From positions 11,308,199 to 11,372,198 of the forward strand of contig NC_052621.1 in the NCBI RefSeq assembly GCF_016545825.1: a stretch of DNA of 64,000 nt, written 5' to 3'. Position numbers and translations under genes: made by a program. The notes below the pieces were generated by a model that was given only the letters and a program-made list of their open reading frames with translations, was not told the DNA's origin and did not search any database. Source of the DNA: Eucalyptus grandis. Lineage: Eukaryota; Streptophyta; Magnoliopsida; Myrtales; Myrtaceae. Shown here in pieces: positions 12,560 through 24,275 of this stretch. Position 1 is the stretch's first letter. Each line of letters opens with the position of its first letter.

Positions 12560-13130
12560 AAAAAATTGTTCAATGTAATCTCTGAAATTTTTTTATAAAT
12601 TTTTAATCTAATTCCTAGAATACATTAAAATATCCATTGTTGATTTAGTTTCCAATTTAGTTAAGTCTAAACGGTGGAATATATATATATATTGTTACAA
12701 GTAAACCATCCACATAAGATATTCAACTCAAATCTAAATACAGTAATTCATGTTATCAAATAACATGGATAATCATTTTTTCCAAATTAAAAGGATTAAT
12801 ATACTTTAATTTGAGCTGAATATTTTATATGGATAATCCACATGTAACATTTTTTCTTTGTCCGCCTTTCGAAAATACCAGATTGGAAGCTTAACCAGCA
12901 AATTCCATAACTTGAATTAATTGAAGAACAATATTGAACGTTTTTATATAGTCTAGTAAATTAAATTGAACACACCCAATTATTTAGGGACTACATTAAA
13001 TAAATTAAAAATTCATGAACGACATTGTATATTGAATTAAAGTAAATGAATCTCATAAAACAAATTAAAAGTTTAAGAATGACATTGTCTATTGGATCAA
13101 AATTTATAAACCATTTGTGTCATTTTTCCT
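12560..13130. repeat. foldback-type element, ends related to 13,868-14,215
   Basis: The region opens with TTGTTCAATGTAATC and closes with ATTTGTGTCATTTTTCC. Its right end matches the right end of the 13,868-14,215 element, and the phrase 'GACATTGTATATTG' is repeated within it. An (AT)n run lies near 12,681. It is non-coding and possibly composite. Confidence 0.45.
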
Positions 13131-13867
13131 TCCTTAAATAGTTGACTCTCATGAGGAGGTCCGAGCTACTCCTACAATCAAAACCTATACTAAGCTTTGT
13201 CAAATATGAAAAAAGAAATATACTGAGATTTTTCCTTTCACAGGACAATCAAGGGACACTTGGTTCGGAGAAAACTTTGCCAAAATGGAGAATGACGACG
13301 AAAAAGTATACCGTTCAAAATGCTAAAAAGCCCCGATTAGATCTCGAGTTCGCCCTAGGTGAAATTCAAATAGCAAAAACTGGACATGACTCCCACGTGG
13401 AATATCTAGGTGGTTCGGCATGTGTCATTAACTCCTCTTTGTGCATTTTATCTAATTGTTAAATATAGATGGGGAAGACCAATAAAAGGAAAATAGAAAC
13501 AAGAAGAAATGGCTGAGATTTCCTTTTGAAGAGAAAATATAAAAGAGAGAAGAGGGAGAAAAAAAGGGAGGACTCGGACTTCGATATCGCATGGGGTTGA
13601 CATCAGCGGTTGAAGGAGGGGCTCCAACTTTAGGACTTTGGCAGTGCATTCCCCACGTAGCATTAAAAAGGGAAGAATCTCAGTCCTTCCCCCATCCTGA
13701 CCTGAGCAAAGTCCCAGAACCTCCTCAGGTCTGATTGCTTATCTCAGAAGTTGCTGACAACTCTCCTTTCACTGTGTACACACGAGTGAATTCATAAAGA
13801 CAAACCCTAGCCCACCTCTCTTTTCTTTTCTTTCCTTTTCAATTTTCAAATCACGATAAATTTAGGA
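13131..13867. other. intergenic, no gene seen
   Basis: A 106-codon plus-strand frame (13,142-13,462) and overlapping minus-strand frames (13,448-13,663) are present but have no recognisable domains, no codon pattern and no neighbouring exons. A purine-rich stretch around 13,540-13,575 accounts for the minus-strand Phe/Ser-rich frames. Confidence 0.45.
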
Positions 13868-14215
13868 AAAAAAAAGACACAAATGATCTTTAAACTTTAT
13901 TCGATGTAGTCCATGAAATTTAACTTAATGTGCAATGTGATACCTAAATTTTTAATTCGTTTAATGTAATCCTTAAACTATTTGTACATATTTAAGTTAA
14001 CATGTTCAATATTAATGATTACATTGAACATTTTTATACAGTTCATGGATTACATTGAATATGTGCTAATAGTCCAAGGATTATATTAAACACATTAAAA
14101 GTTTATGGACCATATTGAATATTAAGTTGAAGTTCAAAAACCACATTAAACACATTAAAAATTTAATGACCATATTGCATATTTGGTCAAAATTCAAAAA
14201 TCATTTGTGTCGTTA
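13868..14215. repeat. foldback element with terminal inverted repeats
   Basis: The left end GACACAAATGATCTTTAAA is mirrored by the right end, whose reverse complement reads GACACAAATGATTTTTGAA. The interior repeats phrases like GATTACATTGAA and AACACATTAAAA. No coding sequence. The same family supplies the right end of 12,560-13,130 and part of 62,430-62,880. Confidence 0.65.
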
Positions 14216-16055
14216 TCCCATAGATTTAATATTGAAAATTTTCTCAAGAAAATATTAAACATATTCTCAAAGTTATATGTGATCCTTTCCAACATGAGGT
14301 GATCATAACATGAAGTGGAAAGTTTACAGCACATCATTAAACAGTTCTTGGCATGAAATTATCCTATTTGGTCTTCGTCCAAAATCGGAAAAGAATCGAC
14401 AGATTTGTGGGCCTACTCAAGTTCACGACCCTTACCAAGCCATCCAAATTTGAAATCTCTGGTTATTCTGTTCTGTAGCCCGCGTTGTGACTATTATATA
14501 ATATACTTCATAATCTCGTTTAAACCCCATGTGAGCTTGCAATAATCATGATGCCTAATTTTTGTTGATTTATGAACCTACAATTTTGTTGGGTGTTTTT
14601 TCCCCATTCATTCCCTTTCACACCACCTCCTCCTCGTTAATTAAGATACAATAACAAAAAAAAAAAAATATTAAATTCCTAGTTTTAATGACCAAAATGA
14701 CCGAAGAACTCAAATGAGGATCCAATTCCGTTCCATTACTTTCATTCTCATTAATTAAATAAGCCCTCAGTTTCTTCAAATTTTGATGTATTGAACCATC
14801 TTCAATTTTTTCAATCGGTAAGTGAAGCGACTAGTTGATTAAAATCTTATTTAAATTTTTACGTGTGTATCCTTTAGGCTAGTGTCATGAGTCAATCGAT
14901 CAAGGCCATGACACTAGCGTGCTAGTCTCTACTTATCATTCTCTGAACTTTATGTCCAATCAATTATTCAAATAAAGCTAACAAGAGTCCACTTCCTAGG
15001 CGGAGGCAAATTGACATACCACTAAGCTCAAAATCGTCACATCTCTTACGAGGATTGAGAGGAACTTTTCTCGTATAAGTCAGAATACAATGCACTCCTT
15101 CCATCCCGATCAATGAACACCTGAGCATCATGTCAAGCTCCTTTGATGTAGCATTGGGGAGGGGCACATGCACTCGATCCACCCGACAAAAACTCGTGGA
15201 AACGGCGATGGAGATCCTATGCCCATGAACGGAAGTTAGGGTTTGTCTTGCCCAAAAGGGAAACGCGGGCCCTACACTCACAGCTGTATATCATATCATC
15301 ATAATCTCTTCGTACGAGCGGGTCCAAATCGGAAGTCGACGGCACTTGATGGATGGTTGGTAGAGACAGGCGGAGAGAGAGAGAGAGAGAGAGGGACAGG
15401 GATGGCGATGATGATGATGATGGTGAATGATGATTCTGAGAGGGAAAATTTCAATAAAAGAGGAGGCACTTTTGTTCGTCATCATTAGATAATCTCGGTG
15501 TTGCCCAAAAGAAAGATCAAAAAGAAAGATGATGGGGGCCTTTTGATGTGTCACCTACCTGAATTTTGATTCGAAATAGGGATTGGACAAGTCATCCCGT
15601 GGGACGGTCTGCGTCGCTTCGAGTTCTGTTCAGTTCTCTGTAGCTTGAAGTTGCCGACAGTTAAGGTCCAGGGAAAAGCCATGGAGAACCTGGGGACGAC
15701 GCATCTGCCTCAGGAACAAATTCCGGCGGAGGCGGCGGTGGTTCGACGGCTGACAGGCGGCAGGTGGTGGTAGGACTTTGAAATATTGGAGCTTACGGAT
15801 GAGACTTCCGCTATGGCATTCGGGGGTCTTTCTTTGTGGGATTTTATCTTTGTATGGGAAGTAGCAGCTTCAGAAATAGGGATTGCAAAATGATACCATG
15901 TAAAAATCAAGAAAAGTTGCTAATACTATGGTAAAGTGGCAAAAATAGGATCTCGGTTTTTACTCCAGAACAATATAAATACCTCTACTTTTTGAAAATA
16001 TAATTACCCTTCATTTTGTAAAAATCTCTAAACTCTAGTCTTGCATCACTTAAGT
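14216..16055. other. intergenic, no gene accepted
   Basis: This segment holds a (GA)n run at 15,373-15,392, a short (GAT)n run at 15,405-15,425, and a GC-richer patch at 15,590-15,790. The patch opens a 30-codon frame at 15,680 (MENLGTTHLPQEQIP) that ends in TAG without a splice donor near it. It could be a gene relic or a promoter fragment. A 105-codon minus-strand frame at 14,964-15,281 has no recognisable features. Confidence 0.4.
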
Positions 16056-17530
16056 GTAACACCTCAAAATGTCATACACGATACAAAATCGTTTAATAAA
16101 TTATTTATTTGTCTTTTTAGGCACTTTAAAACACAAAATAATCACATCATATGAGAAAAGAAATTGACAAGTTTAGGTCATTTGCATTTGCATATTTCCT
16201 TTAATATTCCTCTTCAAGGTATTCTTACAAGCATATAAAAAAAAAAGACGATTACAACGCATTAATCACGGGAAGAGAGATGGGTCGACATCCATCACAA
16301 CACCCCTACTCCTGTACCAAAAACATGCTTGTACAAAAGTCAAGCAACTATCCTATTGATTGACAACCTTGCCCATTGACAAAGTGTCATCACCAACGAA
16401 GCTAAATGGGACCCTTGAACCCTCTTAAAGGTCCCATTGTCTCGTCATTATCATCAACGTACCCGGAGATGAATTGGGGGGAAGAAACTCAGGTACATTA
16501 ACCTAAACGACGAAACAACACTTAACATACACTATCCCAAACTCTGATACAAGTACATCTTGTTATTCCCATTCTACATACGAGAGTACTCCAAAACATA
16601 GGGTAGGAGGTGGATCCATCCTACGAATCTAAAAAAAATAAAAGAGTGAGCCAATGTTCAGTAAATGAAATCTCTAAATCTAAGATAAGATCATCTTACC
16701 ACTTAATATGATATCAATAGAATGACATAAATTCAATCTAAATCCAGAATGATTACGTATGGAAATTAAAGGGGTAATCTTCCCCATCATGATATGCCAA
16801 TGAAAACCATTGAACAATGATGCATAACAACATTTATCCCAACACATGCAAATGATTTGAGAAGTAACAATAGTCCATCAATGTGCACATGTGAATATAT
16901 ATGTATGTATGTATGCACATTTAAATATGTGTATCGCTTATTACTGGAAAATCATATCGACTAACGAAGCATCTCGAACACTTCTATAGCATCTTGACTC
17001 ACGAGCCATTTCAACTCTAAAGCATCTCAAGCAATCCTAGGGCAATTTGACTAAGGACATCTCAACTCTCGAGGTATCCCGACTCATGAGGCATCCTGAC
17101 ACGCTAGGCGCCGTCACTACTAATATATGAGTGACGAGAAAATATAACATGATATTCATATATAATTATATAGTAGCAGTGCACATGACCACACTATAAT
17201 CATATGGTCTTCCTTGCATCTACAACAAAATCAATACCGATTTCTTAACGCTTTGCATTCCCGTTTTCAATAATTGACATGCAGTACACAATATCTTCTC
17301 ATGCAAATCATTTTTGAAAAACAATTGCCATGTTATGTCAATACTCACATACATAGACAATAATAAGTTATGTAACCAATGATCATTTTATCAAAGGTCA
17401 GTAAAATCATCAAAAAGTCAACAAGTTATAAAATTGATCACTCAGAGAATCCACGACTTATAAATTGAAAACTTAGTGAATTGGCAACTTAACAATCGAC
17501 GACTCAAAAATCAACAACGTAAGAAGTTAG
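16056..17530 (+). repeat. LTR-like retroelement relic
   Basis: The segment opens TGTAACACCTCAAAATG, a common start for Ty3-gypsy LTRs in plants. At about 16,955-17,105 it contains several imperfect copies of a roughly 20 bp phrase built on CATCTCGACTCACGAGG. Such short tandem repeats occur in gypsy LTR or untranslated regions. I see no matching 3' end, no second LTR and no polymerase coding sequence, so it is a fragment at best. Confidence 0.35.
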
Positions 17531-17539
17531 CTTACATTT

Positions 17540-18022
17540 CGAGTGTGTTTGATAACTACATTGCAAAGCCTCTTTGACAAATGCAAATATTGCTAGCAAA
17601 TTTTTTGAATGGCTTTAGGAATTGCATTTCTAAAGGCCTCTAAAGCCTTTGCTCTAGATATTTTTTCCACCAATTTTTCAGTCAATATAGTTTCATAATT
17701 GCAGACATGTCCTCGAAAACCCTCCCTTTACACAACGTTGCCAAGGAAGGCTTCAGCCAATGACAAGTGGCCTACGGCTAGATCTGGCTGGCAACAGCCT
17801 AAGTTCTGCCAACGAAGGCTTGAGATTTGGAAAAAAAAAAAAACTAGTAAAAGTCATTTACAAAATATATTCCTTTCTCCAAATGATATTTCAGTCAAAG
17901 TTACTTGTCAGTGTGTTTTTACACTATACCAAACACTATTTACATTTTGGAAGAACCCTTTCACCTAAAGTTCTTAGCATTTTCCCAAAAGCTTTCACCA
18001 AAGTGTTTCCAAATGCACCCCT
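17540..18022. mobile_element. non-autonomous hAT-like element
   Basis: The left end GAGTGTGTTTGATAAC and the reverse complement of the right end (GGGGTGCATTTGGAAAC) form imperfect terminal inverted repeats. The middle (about 17,700-17,830) is GC-richer than the arms, a common layout in such elements. Only short frames lie inside, none with transposase features. The target duplication was not resolved. Confidence 0.5.
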
Positions 18023-20950
18023 TAATTGATAAATTGATAACTTAATCAGAACTACAAATTTCAAGTTTAGTTTTCGTCATTTCCACATTAAAAAAAAAAT
18101 GCCATTACATCTTACAAAAACAATTAAATCTTAGGCATGTAATAAGCTTATTGATCCAATTCAAATGAACACAAAGATTCCACATACCATCATTGAAACT
18201 TACTGACACTTGACAACAAAGATCAAATAAAAATTAACAAAACAACCCTCAATCAACTAAGTCAAGAGTCTTAAGTAGATTTTTTTACCTTAGTCCTTAG
18301 AGATTTTACTTACTTTAAATAAAAATTCAGATAACTCAAAGCCTTAACCACCTTCAAGGCAAAACACACAAGAAAAATTTTAAAAGTTCTCCATCACTTA
18401 ACAAAACTATTTAAATAAATTAGGAAAAAGTCCACAAATTCGCCTTGTAAACTTTTGAAAGATGGAATTCGAAACTTCTACGGCACAAGCATAAGACTTT
18501 TGCTCACACTCAAAAATTTGGAGAGTGACATTGAAAAAGAGAGTCGAAAGTTTGAAAAGTTTTAAGATGGGATTATATGACCGAGAACAGTATATTTAAC
18601 ACTACATAAAGTTACAAATTATAAGAATAATTAATTTAAGGTTAAAATTAATAATGATAATTGGTTAAAAACACAATGTGGAGAATGAAAGAGAGGTGTT
18701 CAAGTTTAAAGAGTGACACGTGGCTAAATTCAAAGATATTGTGGTGAGTCATTAAGATATCCAGCATATCAATATATGAACAACGAAATAAGATATGCTC
18801 TAAACATTGATAACACCAAAAAATATTTTTCAACTTACCAAACATTGAGCAAAAGTTGCCCAACCATAGGAGATTCACAACTTAGTAAATTTCTGAAAAT
18901 TATCTGGTCCACGCTACAAAGCATATCAGTCTCTATCCACAATTACTATGGCAATATGTGATTCATTGCCACTATTTATAATCTACCTTTGTACAAATAA
19001 TTATTAATTTAACCCTAACAAGAACACTTTCCACGAATCACGGATACGGAAAATACTTTTCGGATCTTCCACGTACTACAACGTCTATAATCCAACCAAA
19101 ATTTTCATCTTATGACATTTGTCATTCTCATTTCCTCCATACTATTAATTGATGTTAGAATTTCCGGATATCACATACATACCCGAACTCTCTCAACCAT
19201 GGTTTCTCACAACCCTTTCTCGTTGCTAGCCACCACCTTCGTGGTCTTGGAAAGCCTCGCCGGCACCACTTCTGAGGTCATGACCTCATGGGAGACTTCA
19301 TTTTAAGGCACCCAAATGTGGGAGTGCCTCCATCTACGAGAGAGAGAGAGAGAGGATCGGACAGGACAACGAAGCTACAGCCATGAATCTATTTATTTTA
19401 TGCGGTTTCCAGCTGCCATCATTTCTAAGATACTGGGCTGGCAGTCGTCGAGAGGCCAACGCAGTAGAGCTACGATCAGGCCGGGGGGTGTTTTCCAAAT
19501 TGGTTACAAATCCCCCCGTGGTTAACCCTTCCGTTTTATTTACGTGGAACGGGGGCTTCAATAACCACGGCCTTTGTTTAAGATCCTTAGGCTGGACCAA
19601 AATCTATTTATTTTATGCGGCTTCAAGCTTTGTTAATTAGGATTTGGATGTGGGTGGGGGTGTAAGAACACTGGGAGAGGGCATTTGTGGAGAGTGAAAT
19701 GGCAATATTCTTGTAAATATATGCAAAAATTTACGGAAAACGCTTGGCTCACGGTACCGTCAACCAAAGGAAAAGACGGTGAAACATCAGCCAAGCATTT
19801 TCCATCTCCAAAGTGGGAGACTTGGTTAACAGGTTTTTCTTTTCATTATGTGATAATGCATATTCCATATAAAAAATTATTTTCTTATCCTATTTAAAGA
19901 AACAAATCAAAGTGATACTATTCAAACTATAAGAAAGACATGGAAAACTCAACTGCAATTCTTAAAATAATGTATATTATTCTCTAGCAAAAAAAAAAAT
20001 CGATCGAGAATCATTTTTTTTTTTTAACCTTAGATTTGATTCACGTGATCCTAAAATAGATTTTGAAATGTTTTAGGTCCATGTACATCTTCATCTACGA
20101 GACTTGGATCAATGGAATAATATTTTTCTTTTCTAATTCATTATTCTTATCTTGATTTTTTTCTTACTTCATTTGTTTTATGCATAATCAATATTACTGA
20201 TCTTAATTTTAGGTAACAAGAGTGTCCTTTTTAAAGCAATTTAATTTGAGCGAAATGAATAAGAAGCCATTTCATTGCACAATGATTTCGTTATTAGTTG
20301 CAAAGTCAACATTTTAAGTGTTGTTTCATCTTTTAAATTTTATAAATTTATATAATGATATTAATGGTCTTTTTTTAGTAAGTGATAATATTTTTTACTT
20401 GTAATTATTTATATTTTGGTATCAAATTTAATTTTTCTTTTTTCGTAATCAAGAAAAATAGTTATGTTTCCTCTAATGATATTTTCGTCTCCCAATTTGA
20501 GCTTGTAATAAGGAAACATAGAAATTTAAAATAAAATAATAAAAAAAACAGTTGAGTCAAAATTGAAACCGGCTGAGTAGGTTCATAAGTTTCCTTCAAA
20601 ACATTTTGTGGTTGGCGTTTGACCGTCAGACTGTCATTCTACAGAGGACGGTCAGGCTAGCAACATCCCAAATTTACCGAGTCGAGGCAACAAAACTTGT
20701 AGTTTTAAAAGTATAGTTATGGTATTGGTCAGTCGGGGAGAACATGGGCAAGTTTTGGGATTTATCCTTCTAGTTTCCCCTTTTTTTCCACAAGAGAAAT
20801 TCATCAAAACAGCAAGAGTCAAACTACGGTGTGTCTGAATAGTCTTTCACATTATTTTTCAATTTTTTGCTTAACCTAATTTTCTTCCCTATGAGTTCGA
20901 GTCTCAATAAAAATTGGAGTTCTTACTGTTTGTTCATATGTTATGATATG
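18023..20950. other. AT-rich intergenic region, no gene seen
   Basis: Nothing gene-like was recognised. A (GA)n run lies at 19,340-19,353. A 30-odd bp phrase ATCTATTTATTTTATGCGG is repeated about 213 bp apart, at about 19,388 and 19,601. A GC-richer patch at 19,430-19,560 has overlapping frames without family resemblance. Confidence 0.45.
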
Positions 20951-20959
20951 AATATACTA

Positions 20960-21065
20960 TATCAATTCGTTATGTATGGATGATCAGATTCCATTGATAT
21001 AGAGCCAATTCCAATAGACTTATTGTAGGGTCTCATTGGCGTGCATCCAGTAGGAATTGAACTTA

Positions 21066-21099
<34 letters not shown>

Positions 21100-21111
21100 A
21101 TTCAGCCATGG
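20960..21111 (-). other. nuclear plastid DNA insertion (NUPT)
   Basis: About 150 bp closely matches, from memory, the plastid inverted-repeat sequence next to trnI-CAU and ycf2. It includes the spacer text with TATGTATGGATGATCAGATT and ATAGAGCCAATTCCAATAG, followed directly by trnI-CAU. It stops abruptly at 21,111, where the tRNA acceptor stem would continue, and an A-run follows. This is a short transfer of plastid DNA into the nuclear chromosome. Confidence 0.8.
21042..21111 (-). pseudogene. trnI-CAU: truncated plastid-derived tRNA-Ile (CAU)
   Basis: Read on the minus strand the sequence starts CCATGGCTGAATGG, carries the D-arm GGTTAAAGCG, anticodon loop ACTCATAAT (anticodon CAT), and T-arm GTTCAATTCC, and ends CTGGATGCA. 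The first four acceptor-stem bases are missing at the insertion edge, and the T-stem has one change (TAAG for TAGG), so it cannot form a normal tRNA. In plastids this tRNA decodes AUA after lysidine modification; in the nucleus it is a relic. Confidence 0.85.
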
Positions 21112-21274
21112 AAAAAAAACCACAGGAAAAGGGGAAAAAAATCATAGTACATCCACCATAACTTTTTTAAAAATCTAAATGATATCTTTAATTTTTTGCG
21201 GAAAAATAAATGTTGCTTTTTAATTTATTTTTTTAAAAACCCATACTTATATGTCAGTGCTACCCTCTTTTATT

Positions 21275-21937
21275 AGGGTGATTGGTTCCTAATCCGATCT
21301 GATCCAATCCGGTTTAGTTAGATTTGACCTCATTCAAGAGTTAGGAATCGGACTAGGGGGACCAGTCCCCAGTGGAGCAGGCCCGATCTGGTTCCCCGAT
21401 AGTCCAATGAGACCGGTGGACACCAAGCTTGTCAACCAAGCGAATGGTCCAACCGAGGGAGAAGTCAAAGAGGATGGCCGCAGGAGGTTTGGGGTGGGAG
21501 GCAAACCACTTGGCGAGGGGGAGGCGAAGGGCGTAGAGGGTGAAGATGATAGGGACGTTGTCCGAAGCGACCGATGTCGTAGACATTCTCGACACCCGGC
21601 AGGAGTTTCGGGTAGGGAGAGAAGGGGAGGACGAGGATCTAGACGGAGGAGCGGGCGGAGAGGAGAGGGTTAACGAGGGACAAGTTCTTGGGAGTGACTA
21701 ACATGGTGAGCATGAGTCCCCGAAGGGAGAACTGGTGGGGGAGGTCCAAGTGTGGAAGCATGTGGCCCTGCGCTGGGCAAGGGAATAGTATTACTTGTGG
21801 AGGTGGAGACCCATGAAGATGAAGAAGATGACAAAAAAAGATGTTTATTTTGATTTCTCTATGAAAAAATAGATTCCGGTCAATCCAATTCCCAATCTGG
21901 AACCAAAAACCGAACCGGTACCCTGGAATCTCTCATA
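21275..21937. mobile_element. putative non-autonomous transposon carrying a UGT fragment
   Basis: The left end reads AGGGTGATTGGTTCC and the reverse complement of the right end reads AGGGTACCGGTTCGG, weak terminal inverted repeats sharing AGGGT and GGTTC. The interior is distinctly GC-rich and includes the UGT89-like fragment. Capture of a host gene piece by a Pack-type transposon is the simplest reading. The ends and any target duplication are uncertain. Confidence 0.45.
21410..21788 (-). pseudogene. UGT89-type glycosyltransferase fragment, broken
   Basis: Reading the minus strand from 21,788, the frame gives FPCPAQGHMLPHLDL and then LTMLVTPKNLSLVNPLLSA, the hallmark N-terminus of UGT89-family glycosyltransferases (GH-M catalytic His region, then VTPKN). 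An in-frame TAG follows RSSV. Further on, after LPGVENVYDIG, the frame shifts by one, and the second frame continues NVPIIFTLYAL and LAKWFASHPKPPAAIL, then FDFSLGWT. Only roughly the first 130 residues of a normal 450-480 residue enzyme are present and the PSPG sugar-donor box is absent, so it cannot be functional. It is unrelated in detail to the two UGT94-like genes nearby, so it did not arise from that tandem array. Confidence 0.8.
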
Positions 21938-22867
21938 ATCAAAGTAAACATCTTCTTTTTGCCCATATGGACCCAATCCAATCCGAGCTGTTCTCAATTC
22001 AAATGGTTCTTGTTGCACCTCTATTTATTGGTGTATGTGGTGGACTGTTCTTTTTTAACGAGGGTGGTATAATCCTTCAAAAAGTGAGAGATCGATTCAA
22101 GCCTCATAAATTTCTAATAAATTGTAACAAACCTTTAGAGAAGCAACTCGTGTAGCCTGTTCATGTTCAGCCCAAATTTTGCAATTTAGAGGTCGCCAAT
22201 TCGCATACAACTTCTAAGGATCTTTCCATCCTAGGTTTGAATGTTGGCTACTGAATTTGATAATTGAATGGAGTTGCCACCAATCGTTTTTATTTGACAT
22301 AGATAGGCAATACACTTGGAGTACATAAGTAATTATAGGGAAATAAGTTTATCAAAGTAACATGTGTACGGCGATATGTCTATATGGGCAGCCATTAGGT
22401 CAGAAGTTTAGGGGTCTAGTTACACATGTGGAAAGGGCCTACACTCTCATAACGTCATTTCCAAACCACGACTCATCCATTAAGTCATATGCTGCATTTA
22501 TTGTGCATTTATTATAGCTCAATTGCAAACGAATTGAAAAATATAATTTGTCTGGCAACGAATCAGACAAAATAGATTGTGGTCTTGAATACCAATGTGA
22601 CCCCATTATGTGTCATAATGTCATTTGAACTACTGCATGGATGGCATGCGATGTGGGATGAGATATATGCAAATTGCATGTACAAATGAAGTGTAGCATG
22701 ACATGACAATTACATATGAAAAGTGCGAATAACATGAAAATCAAAATATTGAGCGTGAATGATGGTGCAACTGATGATGTGATCATTCCGACTTGTTCGG
22801 TCTGCCCACGGTTGAGGGCGGACGAGGCGCCGCCATGCAGTGCTGTCCGTGCCTCGATTAGGGACGG

Positions 22868-22947
22868 CGGAGGAGGAGGAGGATGATGATGATGATGATG
22901 ATGATTAGGGACGGCGGAGGAGGAGGACGAGGAGGACGAGGAGGAGG

Positions 22948-22985
<38 letters not shown>
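22868..22985. repeat. (GGA)n/(GAT)n compound microsatellite
   Basis: Alternating GGA and GAT triplet runs, with an internal repeat of the phrase TTAGGGACGGCGGA. Low-complexity frames rich in His or Ser on the minus strand come only from this repeat. It lies in the left duplication copy; the right copy lacks it. Confidence 0.9.
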
Positions 22986-22986
<1 letters not shown>

Positions 22987-23115
22987 GGGGATGCCGTTTC
23001 TTGATCGCCGCGGAGCACTCCCAACGCCAAACTGGGCCAAGGCCAGCTCGAATCGACCGGACGCAGGCCCAATCCCTCACGGATCGAGACCCAACGAAGG
23101 GAAAACCAACTCTCG

Positions 23116-23211
23116 CAGCTCTGCTTCGTCTCGGTGGCCATCCTCGTGGCCGCCCTCAAGTACTCCTTCATCGCCGCGCTTCTGATTTTCATTCTCGTCA
23201 CGCTCTTGTGA
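23116..23211 (+). pseudogene. 3' remnant of the small membrane protein gene
   Basis: This is the left-copy counterpart of the intact gene at 28,458-28,958. Only the last 31 codons survive (beginning QLCFVSVAILVAALKYSF), with the stop TGA at 23,209-23,211. The junction shows why: 464 bp equivalent to 28,400-28,863 are missing, with GC shared at both break edges. The deletion removed the start codon, transit peptide and acidic linker. No alternative start is apparent, so this copy is dead as a coding gene. Confidence 0.85.
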
Positions 23212-23694
23212 TCGAGCGAGCAAAAGCGAAGTTCTGTACATGATGATGCTTTTTCCTCTCGTTCGCATCGAGATTTCGAGCCCCTTGTGAAGTAGTGATG
23301 CTTGGGATTGTTGCAGCGCTTGTACGACAGGTCATCGCAGAGTGGAACTTTAGTGCCATGGCTACAGGTCTTCTTACCTCCATCAGGGATCAGAGATGCA
23401 GTTTCAAATTGGCACACGCCCACAATCATTTTGAGTTGTTTCGGAATCGAAATGGGAGTTCGTTTAACATCGTGTTTAAAGGCCGTATATGTAAATTCAC
23501 AATTTCCACAGCACAAATTTTTTAGCCTTGCACATAATTTTGAGGTAGGACATTGTTTATCCCTTTGCACGGCAAATTTGGAGAAGATATTTTACATGGG
23601 AATATATATCTTGTATAATTACTAGGGTTTGCCACAATGGCATATTTTCTACATGAGAAAAGGAAGGTGGAGATTTTGAATCCCCATCTTCTCA

Positions 23695-23816
23695 AGGGTT
23701 GGGGCAGAGATGATTTATTTTTAGGTATAATTTCGACTCTCATGTTTTGTAAGAATACATGGTATAAGTCTAAGAGTAAGAGTTAAAGTAAGAATAAAAT
23801 AGGATCAAAAAAAATA
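23695..23816. repeat. dispersed repeat, copy 2
   Basis: Matches 1,090-1,216 (TTTTAGGTATAA, TTTCGACTC, AGTTAAAGTAAGAATA). It sits in the left duplication copy and is absent from the equivalent stretch of the right copy, so it was probably inserted after the duplication. Confidence 0.5.
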
Positions 23817-23847
23817 TCAAGATGCATGGAAATATGACCCCATGTAA

Positions 23848-24275
23848 GATGAGATTTTTAGCACCAAGGTAGAGGTGTCAAAATGGGCCACGGGCCTATC
23901 CCTTTTACTCATAATATCAAGATAAGATTGTATAGTTCATGTGAAAACGGGTTTAAGGAATCTAAGTTCTATTGGATCAGGTTTTAATGGGGATAATTTC
24001 GAGGTATGGTCAAATCACTAATCGATCTCTAATTCGAGAAGATATTTTATGTGAGGATATCAATCAATCGAAATCGAGATGCGTGGACATATAGCACCGG
24101 GCAGGATGAGATTCTTAGCGCACGTGTAGAGGCGTCAAAATGGCCAATGGGCCCATCCTTTTTACTCGTATTGTTAGGATGAGGTTGTATGAGGGTTGTT
24201 TAAACATGTAACAGAAATGTGAAAATGGGTTTAAAGAATCTAAGTTATATCGGATTGGGCCTTCACGGGCTCCTG
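23848..24275. repeat. local direct repeat, two copies of about 150-180 bp
   Basis: Sequence at 23,848-23,990 and 24,092-24,275 shares the phrases GATGAGATTTTTAGC, GTGTCAAAATGGGCCA (one base different) and GGGTTTAA-GAATCTAAGTT. The right duplication copy has one such unit (30,090-30,235). The doubling therefore looks specific to the left copy. Confidence 0.65.

Noticed and set aside
21042..21111. A functional nuclear tRNA-Ile gene
   Set aside because: The acceptor stem is truncated and the sequence is of plastid origin with flanking plastid spacer, so it is an insertion relic.
21353..21595. An 80-codon gene on the minus strand
   Set aside because: It is the second half of the frameshifted UGT89-like fragment; the real homologous frame begins upstream in another frame.
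22613..23570. Frames with long Ser, His, Ile or Pro runs (minus strand)
   Set aside because: They are translations of the GGA/GAT microsatellite and the antisense of the gene remnant, not proteins.
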